58,312 nt of DNA from Deinococcus arboris (GCF_009755355.1 NZ_WQLB01000030.1:1-58312), one strand, 5' to 3'; positions 25,697-36,547 are shown, counted from the first letter of the stretch. The notes: generated by a model not told the origin, from the letters alone. Translations and numbers: made by a program.

Positions 25697-27034
25697 CTAG
25701 GTCTCCACCCGCAGGCGGGCGGGTTCCTTTGTCATCTCGAACATCTCGCCGTGGGGGACGGCCGGAATCTGGCCATAGCGTGACAGCAGGTCGCGGTAGG
25801 CGCCGGCCACCGGGCGCGGCTGGCGGTTAAGGTCGTACAGGCCGCAGCGGTTGACTGTGCCGCGTTGTTCAGCCAGCTGAATGTCCCAGTCAATCTGGTC
25901 GGTCAGGCTGTACCAGGTAAAGCCCAGCACCGGCATGTCGTCTTTGCGGGCCGTCAACACGTTTACCCACTGTTTCCAGAGCCAGGTCGGGGCCACGTCC
26001 GGGTCAAAATGATTGGTCTCGGTGTGAAAAATCGGCTTGCGGTAGCGCTCGTGGTAGGTCCTGGTAATTTCGCGCCAGCCCAGCACGTCCTCGGCCTGGG
26101 TTCTGGACCCGTCTGGATGCACGATGTGCTCATTCTTGCCGTAGTAATCGCTGCCCATAATCTGGTGCCCGGCCGGTTCACCCGCCATGAACCATTGGTA
26201 TTCCTCGCGGGTCAGGCCGTTGTCCAGCAGGTACAGCATGACCTCGGCGTCGGGGCACACCCCGTACAGCAGGTCCAGCGACAGCAGGCGCAGCCGGTTC
26301 ATCAGGGCCAGGTCGGGTCGGGGCGTGGGTGAGGCGTCATGCAGGTACTCGGCGCTTTCGCTCTGCACGATGATCGCGTCGCTGCGCACGCGGGCAATGC
26401 CCTGACACGCCAGGATGCTGGCCGCACACAGGTGCTTCATGGCGGTCACGAACCCCTGGTCGGTTTTCAGTTCCTCGTTCCACAGGCCGTCTTTGGCGCT
26501 GTTGCGCGCCGTGACATAAATCTCGTTGATGGGCGTGTAAAAGCGCACCCAGGGGTAACGCCGCGCGACCGCCTCGGCATACGCTTTGAAGTGCAGCGGC
26601 AGTTCCGGGTTCTGAAAGTTGCCCAGCCAGTCGGGCACGCCGAAATGCATCAGGTCCAGAATGGGGGTCAGGCCCAGGCGCCGAATCTCGTTCATGGCGG
26701 CGTCGGCAAATTCCCAGTCGTAGCGCCCTGGTCCCACGAAAGTCCGGTGCAGCGGCAGGTGGTAGCGCAGGTACTTGAGGCCCAGATCCTGCACCAGCGC
26801 GAGGTCCTGCTGCCAGTGGTCGTAATGCCCGCATTCGGCCAGCAGGTCACGCCGCACCCGCCCGCCCTGAATGGTCGGATTTGAGCATTCGATGCCTGTG
26901 GCAAACATGAAGTTCTGCGCCGTGCCGGTCGGTGCCCCCGAGCCGTCGGCCCCTGCCGCGCCCCCGTATTGGTCGCCGGGGTACTGGCCGTCCGGCGCCG
27001 CCTTCTGAATCAGGTCCAGAAATCCGCCGGCCAT
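25697..27034 (-). CDS. Glycoside hydrolase family 1-like protein
   Basis: 445 aa, TIM-barrel glycosidase of the GH1 clan. Residues about 40-50 (FMFATGIECSNP) open the barrel, followed by DLGLKYLRYHLPLHRTFVGPGRYDWEFAD. The acid/base motif is FYTPINEIYVTA (TxNE form) and the nucleophile Glu lies in IFHTETNHFD. LGFTWYSLTDQIDWD resembles the GFWxWSxxDNFEW aglycone segment. The N-terminal 40 residues are Gly/Ala-rich and probably unstructured. The ATG lies 35 nt after the GMC stop; a frame-overlapping 11-codon ORF (27072-27037) separates them. Together with the GMC oxidoreductase and gluconate-dehydrogenase subunit it suggests cleavage and oxidation of a glycoside. Confidence 0.8.
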   Translation of the reverse strand: MAGGFLDLIQKAAPDGQYPGDQYGGAAGADGSGAPTGTAQNFMFATGIECSNPTIQGGRVRRDLLAECGHYDHWQQDLALVQDLGLKYLRYHLPLHRTFVGPGRYDWEFADAAMNEIRRLGLTPILDLMHFGVPDWLGNFQNPELPLHFKAYAEAVARRYPWVRFYTPINEIYVTARNSAKDGLWNEELKTDQGFVTAMKHLCAASILACQGIARVRSDAIIVQSESAEYLHDASPTPRPDLALMNRLRLLSLDLLYGVCPDAEVMLYLLDNGLTREEYQWFMAGEPAGHQIMGSDYYGKNEHIVHPDGSRTQAEDVLGWREITRTYHERYRKPIFHTETNHFDPDVAPTWLWKQWVNVLTARKDDMPVLGFTWYSLTDQIDWDIQLAEQRGTVNRCGLYDLNRQPRPVAGAYRDLLSRYGQIPAVPHGEMFEMTKEPARLRVET

Positions 27035-27068
27035 CGTTAGTGGGCGCTCCCGACAAGAGAAGGGTGTG

Positions 27069-28631
27069 TCATGGGTGAACCTCCGTGGCCAAGCGGGCCA
27101 GAAAGCGGTCGGCGGCGCGCAGCGACAGCGCCATGATGGTCAGCGCCGGGTTGACACTCAGGGCGCTGGGAAAGATGGAATTGTCCAGAATGTGCAGGCC
27201 CTCTAGGTCCCAGCTGCGGCCATCGGGGTCCACGACACTGGTGGCGGGGTCGAGGCCCATCCTGGCGGTGCCGATGATGTGGGCGCCGCGCGGATAGCTC
27301 CAGACCCCGCGCGCCCCGGCGGCCTCCCAGACGGCGCGCATCACCCGTTCGGCGTGGGCGGTCATGCGCCGCTCGTTCTCGCCCCAGGAGAAGTGAATCC
27401 GGGGCTTGGGCAGACCCCGCCTGTCAAGTTCGTCTGAGAGGTCAAGGAAGTTGTGAGGGTGCGGCAGGCAGTCCCCCAGCACGTTGATGCCGGCCACGTG
27501 GCCATAGCCGCACAGCCGCTCCAGCAGGGCCGGACCCCAGGTACCCGTGGCGCGCGCCAGCTGTGAGGCGTAGGTGACGGGCATCACGCCGATAGACTGC
27601 AGCAGGTAGCCGCCAGCAAAGTCGGCGGGGCCAAAGCTGTCCAGGCGGGCGGGGCGGTGGGTGTCCTCGGAAATCAGGGCGCCGGGAATGCCCTTGTGGG
27701 GGCGGGTGTCCTCGTCAAACTCGCCCCACAGTTGCAGCCCTACATGTGCCATGAAGTTGCGCCCCACCTGCCCGCTGCTGTTGGCCAGGCCGTGCAGCAG
27801 CAGCAGGCGCGGCGTTTCGATACCGCCGGCACACAGAAAGACGTGCCGCGCCCTCAGCCAGTGCAGCTGGCCGCCGCGCAGGTATTCCACGCCCGTGACG
27901 CGGTCCCCGGCGCGCGTGAGGCCCACCACGAAGCTCTCGGGCCGAATCTGGGCGCCGCGCGCCTCGGCCAGGGGCAGGTAGGTCACGTCCATGCTGCCCT
28001 TGGCGCCCACCGAGCACCCGGCTTGGCAAAAACCCCGGTGGGTACAGGCCGGGCGGAGGCCGTAGCCTTCCTGGGCCTGGGGGCGGGACAGCGCCGCGTT
28101 GGCGGCGGGCGAGGTCCGTAGGCCGACAGCCTCGCAGCCGCGCGCCATCAACTGGGCGGCGCTGTTCAGGGGCAGGGGCAGGTGGGGATAGCCCTGGTCC
28201 CGAGCGGGGCCCCAGGGATAGGGTGTGGGGCCAGAGACGCCCAGAAACCCTTCGACCTCTGCGTAGTAAGGTGCCAGATCGGCGTAGCTGAGCGGCCAGT
28301 CTTCACCCACGCCAAACTCGGTGCGCAGGCGGAAATCGTCCGGCTGGGCGCGGGGGGTATAGGCGGTGTAGTGCAGCGTGGAGCCGCCCACCCCACAGCC
28401 CGAATTGTTGTTGCCAAACCCCAGAGGGTCGGCGCCCGCCGAGAGCCGCTCATCGGTCCAGAAGAGCCCTGCCTGCGCCTTTTCGTCGGTGGCCATGTCA
28501 GTCAGAGGGTGGCGGCGGCCTGCTTCCAGCGCGACCACCCGCAGGCCCGCCCCGGCCAGGCGTGACAGCAGCGGCGCGCCGCCCGCCCCGGTGCCCACCA
28601 CCACGGCGTCCACCATCTCACGCCTGCTCAC
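27069..28631 (-). CDS. GMC family oxidoreductase (FAD)
   Basis: 520 aa. The FAD-binding Rossmann motif VVVGTGAGGAPLLSRLAGAGLRVVALEAG is at the N-terminus. GCGVGGSTLHYTAYTPR, HRGFCQAGCSVGAKGS, FLCAGGIETPRLLLLHG and the C-terminal signature HIIGTARMGLDPATSVVDPDGR...LHILDNSIFPSALSVNPALTIMALSLRAAD identify a gluconate/sorbosone/glucose-type dehydrogenase. Start GTG 28631 is chosen because AGAGAGG stands 5-6 nt upstream; longer versions would run into the preceding gene. It probably pairs with the upstream subunit-3-like protein. The electron acceptor is not evident; no cytochrome subunit is adjacent. Confidence 0.9.
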   Translation of the reverse strand: MSRREMVDAVVVGTGAGGAPLLSRLAGAGLRVVALEAGRRHPLTDMATDEKAQAGLFWTDERLSAGADPLGFGNNNSGCGVGGSTLHYTAYTPRAQPDDFRLRTEFGVGEDWPLSYADLAPYYAEVEGFLGVSGPTPYPWGPARDQGYPHLPLPLNSAAQLMARGCEAVGLRTSPAANAALSRPQAQEGYGLRPACTHRGFCQAGCSVGAKGSMDVTYLPLAEARGAQIRPESFVVGLTRAGDRVTGVEYLRGGQLHWLRARHVFLCAGGIETPRLLLLHGLANSSGQVGRNFMAHVGLQLWGEFDEDTRPHKGIPGALISEDTHRPARLDSFGPADFAGGYLLQSIGVMPVTYASQLARATGTWGPALLERLCGYGHVAGINVLGDCLPHPHNFLDLSDELDRRGLPKPRIHFSWGENERRMTAHAERVMRAVWEAAGARGVWSYPRGAHIIGTARMGLDPATSVVDPDGRSWDLEGLHILDNSIFPSALSVNPALTIMALSLRAADRFLARLATEVHP

Positions 28632-28683
28632 TGCGACCTCTCTGGCGGGTGTGCGGTGACCCACAGAGAGCAGAACCCTGCGG

Positions 28684-29232
28684 TCACTCCGGCTCCGGCA
28701 GCGGAGGTTCCCAGGCTTCGCGGGCATTCAGGCCAGGGCTGGCCCAGCCCGGCACATCGGCGTAGGGCACCACACCCCAGCGCCACTGGGTCAGGGGATG
28801 GCTGGCATACGCCTCAACCAGTTCGGCCAGCAGGTCCTCGAAAGCGCGGGGCTGCGCGCGCTGGGCCGTATATAGCACCCCGTCTTGCTCCGTAGCTGAG
28901 AGTTTCTCGAATGCGGGGCTCAGGCTTCCCAGCAGGGCGCGGTAAGCCTCGGCACCGGGCGGCAGCTCGGCGTACCGCCAGCCCTTACCTTCCTGACGCG
29001 CCAGTCGCCCTTCGACCGCGCCGACCAGGTCGTGTTCGGCGGGATCGTGGGGCACCAGCCGGGCCGCTACCGCCCGCAGCCGCGTCCGCTCAGCAGGGGT
29101 GAATACCTGGCCCGCTGGCTCAGGGGGCATGAGTCGGTGCTCCAGCACAGCGCGGGTGGCCGGCGTCACATGACCGGAGACCAGCAGCTGTTTTACGGCG
29201 GCTCGGTCAGAAGGAAGAGGCGGCTTGGTCAT
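28684..29232 (-). CDS. Gluconate 2-dehydrogenase subunit 3 family protein
   Basis: 182 aa. It matches the small-subunit pattern: FTPAERTRLRAVAARLVPHD near residue 40, GKGWRYAELPPGAEAYRALLGSL, and the closing YASHPLTQWRWGVVPYADVPGWASPGLN typical of this family. No twin-arginine signal is visible, unlike many homologues, so the pair may work in the cytoplasm. It is the first gene of a cluster with the GMC oxidoreductase (52 nt downstream), GH1 and hydrolase. AGGAG precedes the ATG. Confidence 0.83.
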   Translation of the reverse strand: MTKPPLPSDRAAVKQLLVSGHVTPATRAVLEHRLMPPEPAGQVFTPAERTRLRAVAARLVPHDPAEHDLVGAVEGRLARQEGKGWRYAELPPGAEAYRALLGSLSPAFEKLSATEQDGVLYTAQRAQPRAFEDLLAELVEAYASHPLTQWRWGVVPYADVPGWASPGLNAREAWEPPLPEPE

Positions 29233-29546
29233 CAGGCTCCTGGGCCCACCTGTGGGCGGGACTGGACGTTATGGTCAAACCTGCGACCCCGCTCAGAGGG
29301 TACGAAGACTGACGGTTTCTCAACCCTCAAGAGGGTCTAAAGAGAGGCAGATGGAGGTTCACCCCTGAATTGCCTTCAGACCGCCTTGGGCTGGCCCTCA
29401 CCGGGGCGGGCGCCGAGCCATGCCACGATTGCGGACGTGAACTGGCAGCGCTCCCAGCCCTGTGTCTGCCGCAGCGGCGCGGCCAGGCTTCTGTGCTGTC
29501 TTCTCCCTGCTTGCAGCGGGCCGCCAGGGCTGTCTCTGGCCGCGCC

Positions 29547-31739
29547 ATGAGTGCCCCCACGGCGCGGCCCGCTCCACCGCCGCTGCCAGAACTGGCCGCG
29601 CCCTCACCGTTTGCCACCTTCTGGCTGGGGGGCTTCGAGTGCTCCACGCAGCGGCGGCCATCAGGGCGGCGCATTGACGTGATTGACGCCACGGGCCATG
29701 ACCGCTGGGCCGCGCAGGACTACGCCCGGCTGGCGGCCTGGGGCCTGGGCGGCGCGCGCGACGGCCTGCGCTGGCACCTGATTGAGCGCCGCCCCGGCGC
29801 ATTCGATTTCTCCAGTGCCGAGGCGCAGGTGGCGGGGGCCGCCGCCGCCGGGGTGCCGGTGATCTGGGACCTGCTGCACTACGGCCTGCCGGATTTCGTG
29901 GACGTGTTCTCGCCAGAGTTTCCGGCGCAGTTTGCCCGCTATGTGCAGGCGACGGCGGCCTGGTTGAGGGCCCGCACCCACGGCGAGCTGTGGCTGTGTC
30001 CCATCAACGAGATCTCGTTTTTCGCCTGGGGCGGGGGTGAGGTGGGCTACCTCAATCCGTTTGCGCGGGGCCGGGGCGCCACATTGAAGGCGCAGCTGGT
30101 GCGGGCCGCTATCGCGGGCATGGACGCGGCGCGGCGCGTGGACCCAGGCGTGCGCTTCTTGCATGCTGAGCCGCTGATTGCCGTTCACGCCCACCCCGAC
30201 CGCCCCCACGAGGCTGGGGCCGCCGGCCGCGAGCATGAAGGCCAGTTTGAAGCCCTGGACCTGCTGCTGGGCCGCGTCCACCCGGAGCTGGGCGGCGGCC
30301 CCGAGTACGTGGATGTCATCGGCCTGAACTACTACCCCTATAACCAGTGGCACCACCACCCCCAGCCGGAAGCCCGCGAGCGCGTGACCCCCGACCAGCC
30401 GGCTTACCAGTCCCTGGACCTGCTGCTGGCCGCTGTGCATGACCGTTACGGCCGGCCGCTGCTGATCGCCGAAACCGGCGCCGAGGGCGACGCCCGCGCG
30501 CCCTGGCTGGAGCAGGTGGCGCGCGGCGCGCTGGCGGCGCAGGCGCGCGGCGTGCCCGTGTTGGGGGTGTGCCTGTACCCGGTGGTCAACCACCCCGGCT
30601 GGGACGATGACCGCCACTGCCCCAACGGGCTGTGGGACTATCCCGACGCCCTGGGTCACCGCGCAGCTGACCCGGCGCTGGGCGCCGCCCTGGCCCGCGT
30701 GCAGGCACAGACCCCGGCCGAACCGCTCCCTCCCCCAGCAGTAACGCTGGCCGGCTTCTGTCGCCATCTGACACAGGCAGCCCAGAGCAGTGCCCACGAA
30801 GGCGAGGAGGACCGCACAGGAGCCGCCCTGCATCTGTTGCGGGCAACCCACGCTCTCCGCGCGCCACTGCCGCTTCAGATTGGGGGACTGGGGCTGGATG
30901 GCCGGGGTGCCCTGACGGTACTGCGCCTGCTGGGCCGTCTTCATCCTGAGGCTGCGCAGCTGTACGAGTCTCATCTGGGCGCCCTGGACCTGATGAACAG
31001 GCTGGGCACCCCCCAGCAGCGGGAGCAGGCGGCGCAGGCCGTCCGGGCCGGAGATCTGTTTGGGCTGTACCTCTCAGAGGAGGCCGGAGAGTCTCTGATG
31101 GCCCCCGACCGGGCCGTTGGCGGGTGCCCGCGCGGCTGGCCCGAGGAGGCTGATCTGGTCGACCACCTGGTCGCGCCCGTTCAGGGGCCTGGCGAGGGCT
31201 GGGCTCTGGCACTCTGGAGGCCGCAACTGGCTGGGTTTGCGTCCCCTGAGATCACCCTGCTGGAACCGCTTGGCGGAGGCTTGCCACCCGCTGCGGTGGG
31301 GGGCCAGACGCTGCGCCGGCTGGCGCTGAGGCTGGGTGTGGCTGACCGTCTGTTCGAGGCCGGGCGGCAGGCGCTACGGCTCACCGGTCGCCAGCACGAC
31401 GACCGGCAGCGCCGCCGCTTTGTCAGAGCTGCTGCCGGGCTGGAGGGGGCCTGGCACCTGACCCGCCACGCCAGTCAGCTGCTGGACCGCTCAGACGAGG
31501 CGGCCACCTTGGCGGCGGTGGCCCTGGTTTGCGAAGCGGTTGAGGCGGCCTGCGAGCAAACCCTTCAGGATTTAGAGCCGCTAGGTGGAGGAGCGCTTAC
31601 GGCGCAATACCTGCGCGGGCTGCCCCCTCTCCCTAACCTGAACGCCGCCCGCTTGGCTCTGGAGACTACGCTGCTGGACGCCCCGGCCTGGCCCCCGCCT
31701 ACCTGGACAGCGCTGGACGAGGACCGCTGGCCGCCCTGA
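29547..31739 (+). CDS. GH1-like domain fused to an acyl-CoA dehydrogenase-like domain
   Basis: 730 aa. Residues about 15-385 are a GH1-type TIM barrel: FWLGGFECSTQRRPSGRRID, GLGGARDGLRWHLIERRPGAFDFSS, WLCPINEISFFAWGGGE (acid/base Glu), VDVIGLNYYPYNQW, PLLIAETGAEGDAR (nucleophile Glu) and GVCLYPVVNHPGWDDDRHCPNGLWDY. Residues about 400-730 are mostly helical and recall acyl-CoA dehydrogenases: YESHLGALDLMNRLGTPQQREQAAQAVRAGDLFGLYLSEE. The substrate and FAD signatures are poor, so this half may not be catalytic. ATG 29547 is the first in-frame ATG; a TTG frame extends to 29370 without support. It is divergent from the GMC cluster, which carries another GH1. Confidence 0.75.
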   Translation: MSAPTARPAPPPLPELAAPSPFATFWLGGFECSTQRRPSGRRIDVIDATGHDRWAAQDYARLAAWGLGGARDGLRWHLIERRPGAFDFSSAEAQVAGAAAAGVPVIWDLLHYGLPDFVDVFSPEFPAQFARYVQATAAWLRARTHGELWLCPINEISFFAWGGGEVGYLNPFARGRGATLKAQLVRAAIAGMDAARRVDPGVRFLHAEPLIAVHAHPDRPHEAGAAGREHEGQFEALDLLLGRVHPELGGGPEYVDVIGLNYYPYNQWHHHPQPEARERVTPDQPAYQSLDLLLAAVHDRYGRPLLIAETGAEGDARAPWLEQVARGALAAQARGVPVLGVCLYPVVNHPGWDDDRHCPNGLWDYPDALGHRAADPALGAALARVQAQTPAEPLPPPAVTLAGFCRHLTQAAQSSAHEGEEDRTGAALHLLRATHALRAPLPLQIGGLGLDGRGALTVLRLLGRLHPEAAQLYESHLGALDLMNRLGTPQQREQAAQAVRAGDLFGLYLSEEAGESLMAPDRAVGGCPRGWPEEADLVDHLVAPVQGPGEGWALALWRPQLAGFASPEITLLEPLGGGLPPAAVGGQTLRRLALRLGVADRLFEAGRQALRLTGRQHDDRQRRRFVRAAAGLEGAWHLTRHASQLLDRSDEAATLAAVALVCEAVEAACEQTLQDLEPLGGGALTAQYLRGLPPLPNLNAARLALETTLLDAPAWPPPTWTALDEDRWPP

Positions 31740-31996
31740 CCATCAGCGTTTTCCGACCTGGGAGCACCTCCTCTTCTTACCCCAGGGCACATTCTTAAGC
31801 GGCCTGCCAGAACTTATTGGTTCACACCTTAGTCAGGGCAAGAAACGTTCAAGTCTTGTTCAATGCGTCCTGAACAGTGTCAATAGGCATCCGCACTTCT
31901 AGTTGCCTTTAATTGTTTTTGAGCTGACCGCCCTTTTCCCTCACCGCACTCTTAGCGTCCTCAGGCTGCTCCCGGCCTGAGAGGAGGTCTCCGCTC
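31740..31996. other. AT-rich intergenic region before the glycosyltransferase
   Basis: 257 bp, markedly AT-richer than the surroundings, without an ORF of note. It contains GTTCA-8-TGAAC (31879-31896 area) and a strong ribosome site, GAGAGGAGGT, just before the next ATG. No convincing -35/-10 pair could be fixed. Confidence 0.4.
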
Positions 31997-33155
31997 ATGA
32001 CCCGCTTCACTGCTGCTGTCTCCGTTTCGGCCGAACCTGCCCTCCTCGTGCTGGCCCACCTGCGCTGGGCCTTTGTCGTCCAGCGGCCACAGCACCTGAT
32101 GACCCGCGCCGCCCGTTCGCGCCCGGTGTACTACATCGAGGAGCCGGTCTTTGGGGACTGGGCCGACCACTGGGTCTTTGCCCAGGACCCCTCGGGCGTG
32201 CAGGTCTGTACCCCGCACATTCAAGTGGGCCACTCGGCAGACGAGTCCCAGGCCCGGACTGCTCGCCTACTGGAAGGCCTGGTCGCCACTGAAGACTTGC
32301 TGCACTACGACCTGTGGGTGTACGCCCCGATGGAATGGCCCGTAACGGTCGGCCTGACGCCCCGCCTGACGGTGTACGACTGCATGGATGAACTGGCCAA
32401 CTTCAAGGGGGCCCCGCCGGCCCTGCGCGGGCGTGAGCGGCAGCTGATGGCCCGCGCCGACGTGGTGTTCACGGGAGGCCACCGCCTGTACGAGGCCAAG
32501 GCCAGCCAGCACGCCAACGTGCACCCCTTTCCTTCCTCAGTGGACACGGCGCATTTTGCCCAGGCCAGGGCGCCGCAGCCCGACCCAGAGGATCAGCGCG
32601 ATCTGCCCCGGCCGCGCCTGGGGTTTGCCGGCGTGATTGACGAGCGGCTGGACACGGCCCTGCTGGGCGCCCTGGCCCGTCGCCGCCCGGAGTGGCAGCT
32701 GGTGCTGCTGGGGCCCGTCGTCAAGATTGACCCCGCCGAGCTGCCGCGCGCCCCCAACCTGCATTACCTGGGCATGAAACCCTACGCCCAGCTGCCCGCT
32801 TATTTTGCCCACTGGGACGCCGCACTGCTGCCCTTTGCCCACAACGCGGCCACCGAGTACATCAGTCCCACCAAGACGCCGGAATACCTGGCCGCTGGCC
32901 TGAGCGTGGTGTCCACGTCCATCCGTGATGTGGTGCGTCCTTACGGCGAAGGCGACATGGTGCGCATTGCTGACGGCGTAGACGCCTTTGAAGCCGCCTG
33001 CGTGGCGGCCCTGGCCGAGGCCGGCAGCGCTCTGGCCCATGAGCGCCGGGCCCGCGCCGACACCTATCTGGCCGGCCTGTCCTGGGACCGCACCTGGCAG
33101 GACATGGCCGCCGAACTGACCCGCGCCGCGCCTGCCCTGGAGCCGCTGGCCGCCG

Positions 33156-33163
<8 letters not shown>
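31997..33163 (+). CDS. Glycosyltransferase (GT-B fold)
   Basis: 388 aa. The N-terminal domain begins LLVLAHLRWAFVVQRPQHLMTRAARSRPVYYIEEP, as in family-1/4-type transferases linked to UDP-galactopyranose mutase genes. The C-terminal nucleotide-sugar half shows LGFAGVIDERLDTALLGALAR, WQLVLLGPVVKID, LHYLGMKPYAQLPAYFAHWDAALLPF and ATEYISPTKTPEYLAAGLSVVSTSIRDVV (ExxxxxxxE motif). No membrane helix is visible. It overlaps glf by 8 nt; the pair suggests transfer of galactofuranose or another hexose to surface glycan. Confidence 0.88.
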
Positions 33164-34304
<1,141 letters not shown>

Positions 34305-34321
34305 AGCCGAAAGCGAGAGGG

Positions 34322-34397
34322 GTGGGGCGGGTTGATGACGCCCCCACCATGAACGCTGTTGAGATGGGCGGCCCGTAGAGAAACCTGTCGGGCCGCC
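34322..34397 (+). terminator. Two hairpins after glf
   Basis: A first hairpin GTGGGGCG/CGCCCCCAC (34322-34348) is followed by a 9-bp stem GGCGGCCCG/CGGGCCGCC (34367-34375/34389-34397) ending in TT. The T run is minimal, so termination is likely but not certain. The remaining bases up to 34526 hold no evident feature. Confidence 0.5.
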
Positions 34398-34526
34398 TTC
34401 TGGCAGTCACCGGGCACCGACTGCGGGAATGGACGGCTGGTCGTCCCTTGGGCAGGGCTTGACCGAGCGTTCACTGTGTCAGCCAGGCGACAGCCCCGCC
34501 CCCGCCCCGCGCGTCACGATGCCCGC

Positions 34527-35402
34527 ATGAAACGCCGCCCCACGCCCGACGACCTGAAAGACGCCCAGAAGCTGCCTTACCCGGCCCGGCAGTCGGATAT
34601 GCAGCCCCCGCCCCAGACCGACCTGCAGAACTACCGCCCGGCGGGCAAACTGGAGGGGAAGGTGGCCCTGATTACCGGGGGTGACAGCGGCATTGGGCGG
34701 GCGGTGGCGCTGGCGTTTGCACTGGAGGGGGCGCGGGTGGCCATCGTGTACAACGAGAACGGCGGCGACGCCCAGGACACCCGCCAATTGGTGGAGGACC
34801 GGGGCGGCGCCTGCCTGGTGGTCAGGGCCGACGTGCGCCACAAGGCCGAATGCCAGGCGGCGGTGACGCAGACGGTAGAGGCGTACGGCGGCCTGAACGT
34901 GCTGATCAACAACGCGGCGTACCAGATGGCCCAGCCGGACATCCTGGCACTGACCGAGGAACAGTTGCGGCGCACCACCGAGACCAACCTGTACGGTTAT
35001 ATCTTCATGATTCAGGCGGCGCTGCCGCACCTGAAGGCGGGGGACGCCATCATCAACACCGGTTCGATTGTGGGCGAGGTCGGCAACGAACTCCTGGTGG
35101 ACTACACCGCCACCAAAGGCGGCATCCACGCCCTGACCAAGTCGCTGGCGCTGCAACTGGGCAAGGGCAAGAAGGGCATTCGGGTGAACGCTGTGTTGCC
35201 GGGCCCGGTCTGGACCCCCAACATCCCCGGCACCATGCCCCTGGAAGAAGTGCAGCGCTTTGGGTACGAGGTCGCGCTGGGCCGGCCCGGACAGCCCGAA
35301 GAACTGGCCCCGGCCTATGTCTTTCTGGCCAGCGACGACAGCTCGTTCGTCATGGGCAGCCTGCTGCACGTCACCGGCGGCAAATTGTCCAGCGATTCCT
35401 GA
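34527..35402 (+). CDS. SDR family oxidoreductase (YghA/glucose dehydrogenase-like)
   Basis: 291 aa. The N-terminal extension LPYPARQSDMQPPPQ is typical of the YghA/general-stress-protein-39 group. NAD(P) motif ALITGGDSGIGRAVALAF, NNAAYQM, catalytic Ser in NTGSIVGEVG, YxxxK as DYTATKGGIHAL and the C-terminal FVMGSLLHVTGG are intact. ATG 34527 is chosen because the group starts a short distance before the proline-rich motif; a frame to 34359 would run through the preceding terminator. Substrate unknown; related proteins are stress-induced aldehyde or sugar dehydrogenases. Confidence 0.88.
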   Translation: MKRRPTPDDLKDAQKLPYPARQSDMQPPPQTDLQNYRPAGKLEGKVALITGGDSGIGRAVALAFALEGARVAIVYNENGGDAQDTRQLVEDRGGACLVVRADVRHKAECQAAVTQTVEAYGGLNVLINNAAYQMAQPDILALTEEQLRRTTETNLYGYIFMIQAALPHLKAGDAIINTGSIVGEVGNELLVDYTATKGGIHALTKSLALQLGKGKKGIRVNAVLPGPVWTPNIPGTMPLEEVQRFGYEVALGRPGQPEELAPAYVFLASDDSSFVMGSLLHVTGGKLSSDS

Positions 35403-35468
35403 GAGCGAGCGTGAGTGCTGTTGGTCTCAACCGCCTATCACAGCATTTCGAGAGAACGAGTGACTGTG

Positions 35469-35501
35469 ACAGCCCGCCGTGCTGGAGGGCCGGCGGGCTG
35501 T
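35469..35501. repeat. Strong perfect hairpin between convergent genes
   Basis: An 11-bp perfect inverted repeat ACAGCCCGCCG/CGGCGGGCTGT with an 11-nt loop, without a T run on either strand. It lies between the SDR (plus) and corA (minus). A second perfect repeat, GAGAAGG/CCTTCTC, lies near 35602-35620. Either may act as a bidirectional transcription block or mRNA 3'-end stabiliser. Confidence 0.6.
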
Positions 35502-35629
35502 GCTGTTGACCTCCGTGTGACGTGAGGTAGCGCTTTAGAGGTACACCAACAAGGCTGGAAGGCACTCGGCATTCATCCACCGGGATAGACCCTCCACGCT
35601 GGAGAAGGCATTTCCCTTCTCGGCTTGTC

Positions 35630-36547
35630 CTACCACCAGCCGCGCCGTTTGAAAAACAGGGCCAGCGCGCCGCCGATCACCACAAAACTGGTCCAGGCCA
35701 GCAGGTAACCGTAAGGGCTTTTCAGTTCGGGCATGAATTCAAAATTCATGCCCCAGACGCCGGCCAGAAAGGTCAGAGGCAAAAACACCACGCTGACCGC
35801 CGTCAGGGTGCGCATCACCTCGTTCATGCGCTGGCCTTGCAGACTCAGGTGCAGGTCCAGCAGGCTGCTCAGCCCGTCGCGCAGGCTGTCCAGTCGCCCG
35901 GCGGCGCGCGTCAGAGAGTCCTGCACGTCGCGGTAGCGCACCAGGTCGGCGGGGCTACAGGTGCTGTGGCGGCCCAGCAGCGCGGTGGCCTCGCGCGCTT
36001 CGGTGGCCAGGCGCCGGGCGTGGGCAATCACATGCTTGATGGCAAAGACCTCGGCAACCGGGTTCTGCCGCTGGCGCTGAAACACCTGTTCTTCCAGGGT
36101 ATCGGCGCGGTCTTCCAGTGCGTCGGCCACCTCGAAAAAGGTGTCGGCGGTGTGGTCCAGCAGTTCGTAGGTCACTTCCTGGGGGCTGTTGACGCTCTCG
36201 CGGCCCACCAGGGCCCACACGCTGCCCAGGGCGCGCGTGCCCGCCGTGCTCAGGGTCAGCACCGCCGACTCGAAGGTCAGGATGCTCAGGCGCTCGGTAA
36301 ATTCGTCCATCTGGGCTGGGCGGGCGTACGAACGCACCGTGATAAAGGCGTGCTCCGGGTACACCTCGGCGCGGCTCCAGTGCCCGTGTTCCATCACATC
36401 TTCCAGGGCCAGGCGGTTGATGACGAAGGCCGCGCGCAGCGCCGTCAGGTCGTCGGGGGTGAGGTCCTGAACATCCACCCACACGTCCTGCGTCTGCCCG
36501 GCCCACTCAAGAGGCTGTCCAGTGCTCAGCTGCCGCGCCCGAATCAT
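35630..36547 (-). CDS. corA: Magnesium/divalent cation transporter CorA
   Basis: 305 aa. Cytoplasmic N-terminal alpha/beta domain ([50 protein letters not shown]), a long stalk helix region, and two C-terminal membrane helices. The selectivity signature is [12 protein letters not shown] (GMN) after the first membrane helix, and a basic RRGWW tail follows the second. ATG 36547 is preferred, since the 57 residues encoded upstream in the open frame are unlike CorA. Exchanges Mg2+, Co2+ or Ni2+ by channel-like transport. Confidence 0.93.
   Translation of the reverse strand: MIRARQLSTGQPLEWAGQTQDVWVDVQDLTPDDLTALRAAFVINRLALEDVMEHGHWSRAEVYPEHAFITVRSYARPAQMDEFTERLSILTFESAVLTLSTAGTRALGSVWALVGRESVNSPQEVTYELLDHTADTFFEVADALEDRADTLEEQVFQRQRQNPVAEVFAIKHVIAHARRLATEAREATALLGRHSTCSPADLVRYRDVQDSLTRAAGRLDSLRDGLSSLLDLHLSLQGQRMNEVMRTLTAVSVVFLPLTFLAGVWGMNFEFMPELKSPYGYLLAWTSFVVIGGALALFFKRRGWW

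Noticed and set aside
27037..27072. 11-codon ORF between the GMC and GH1 genes (ATGA overlap with the GMC stop)
   Set aside because: Too short to support as a gene; may only help translational coupling.
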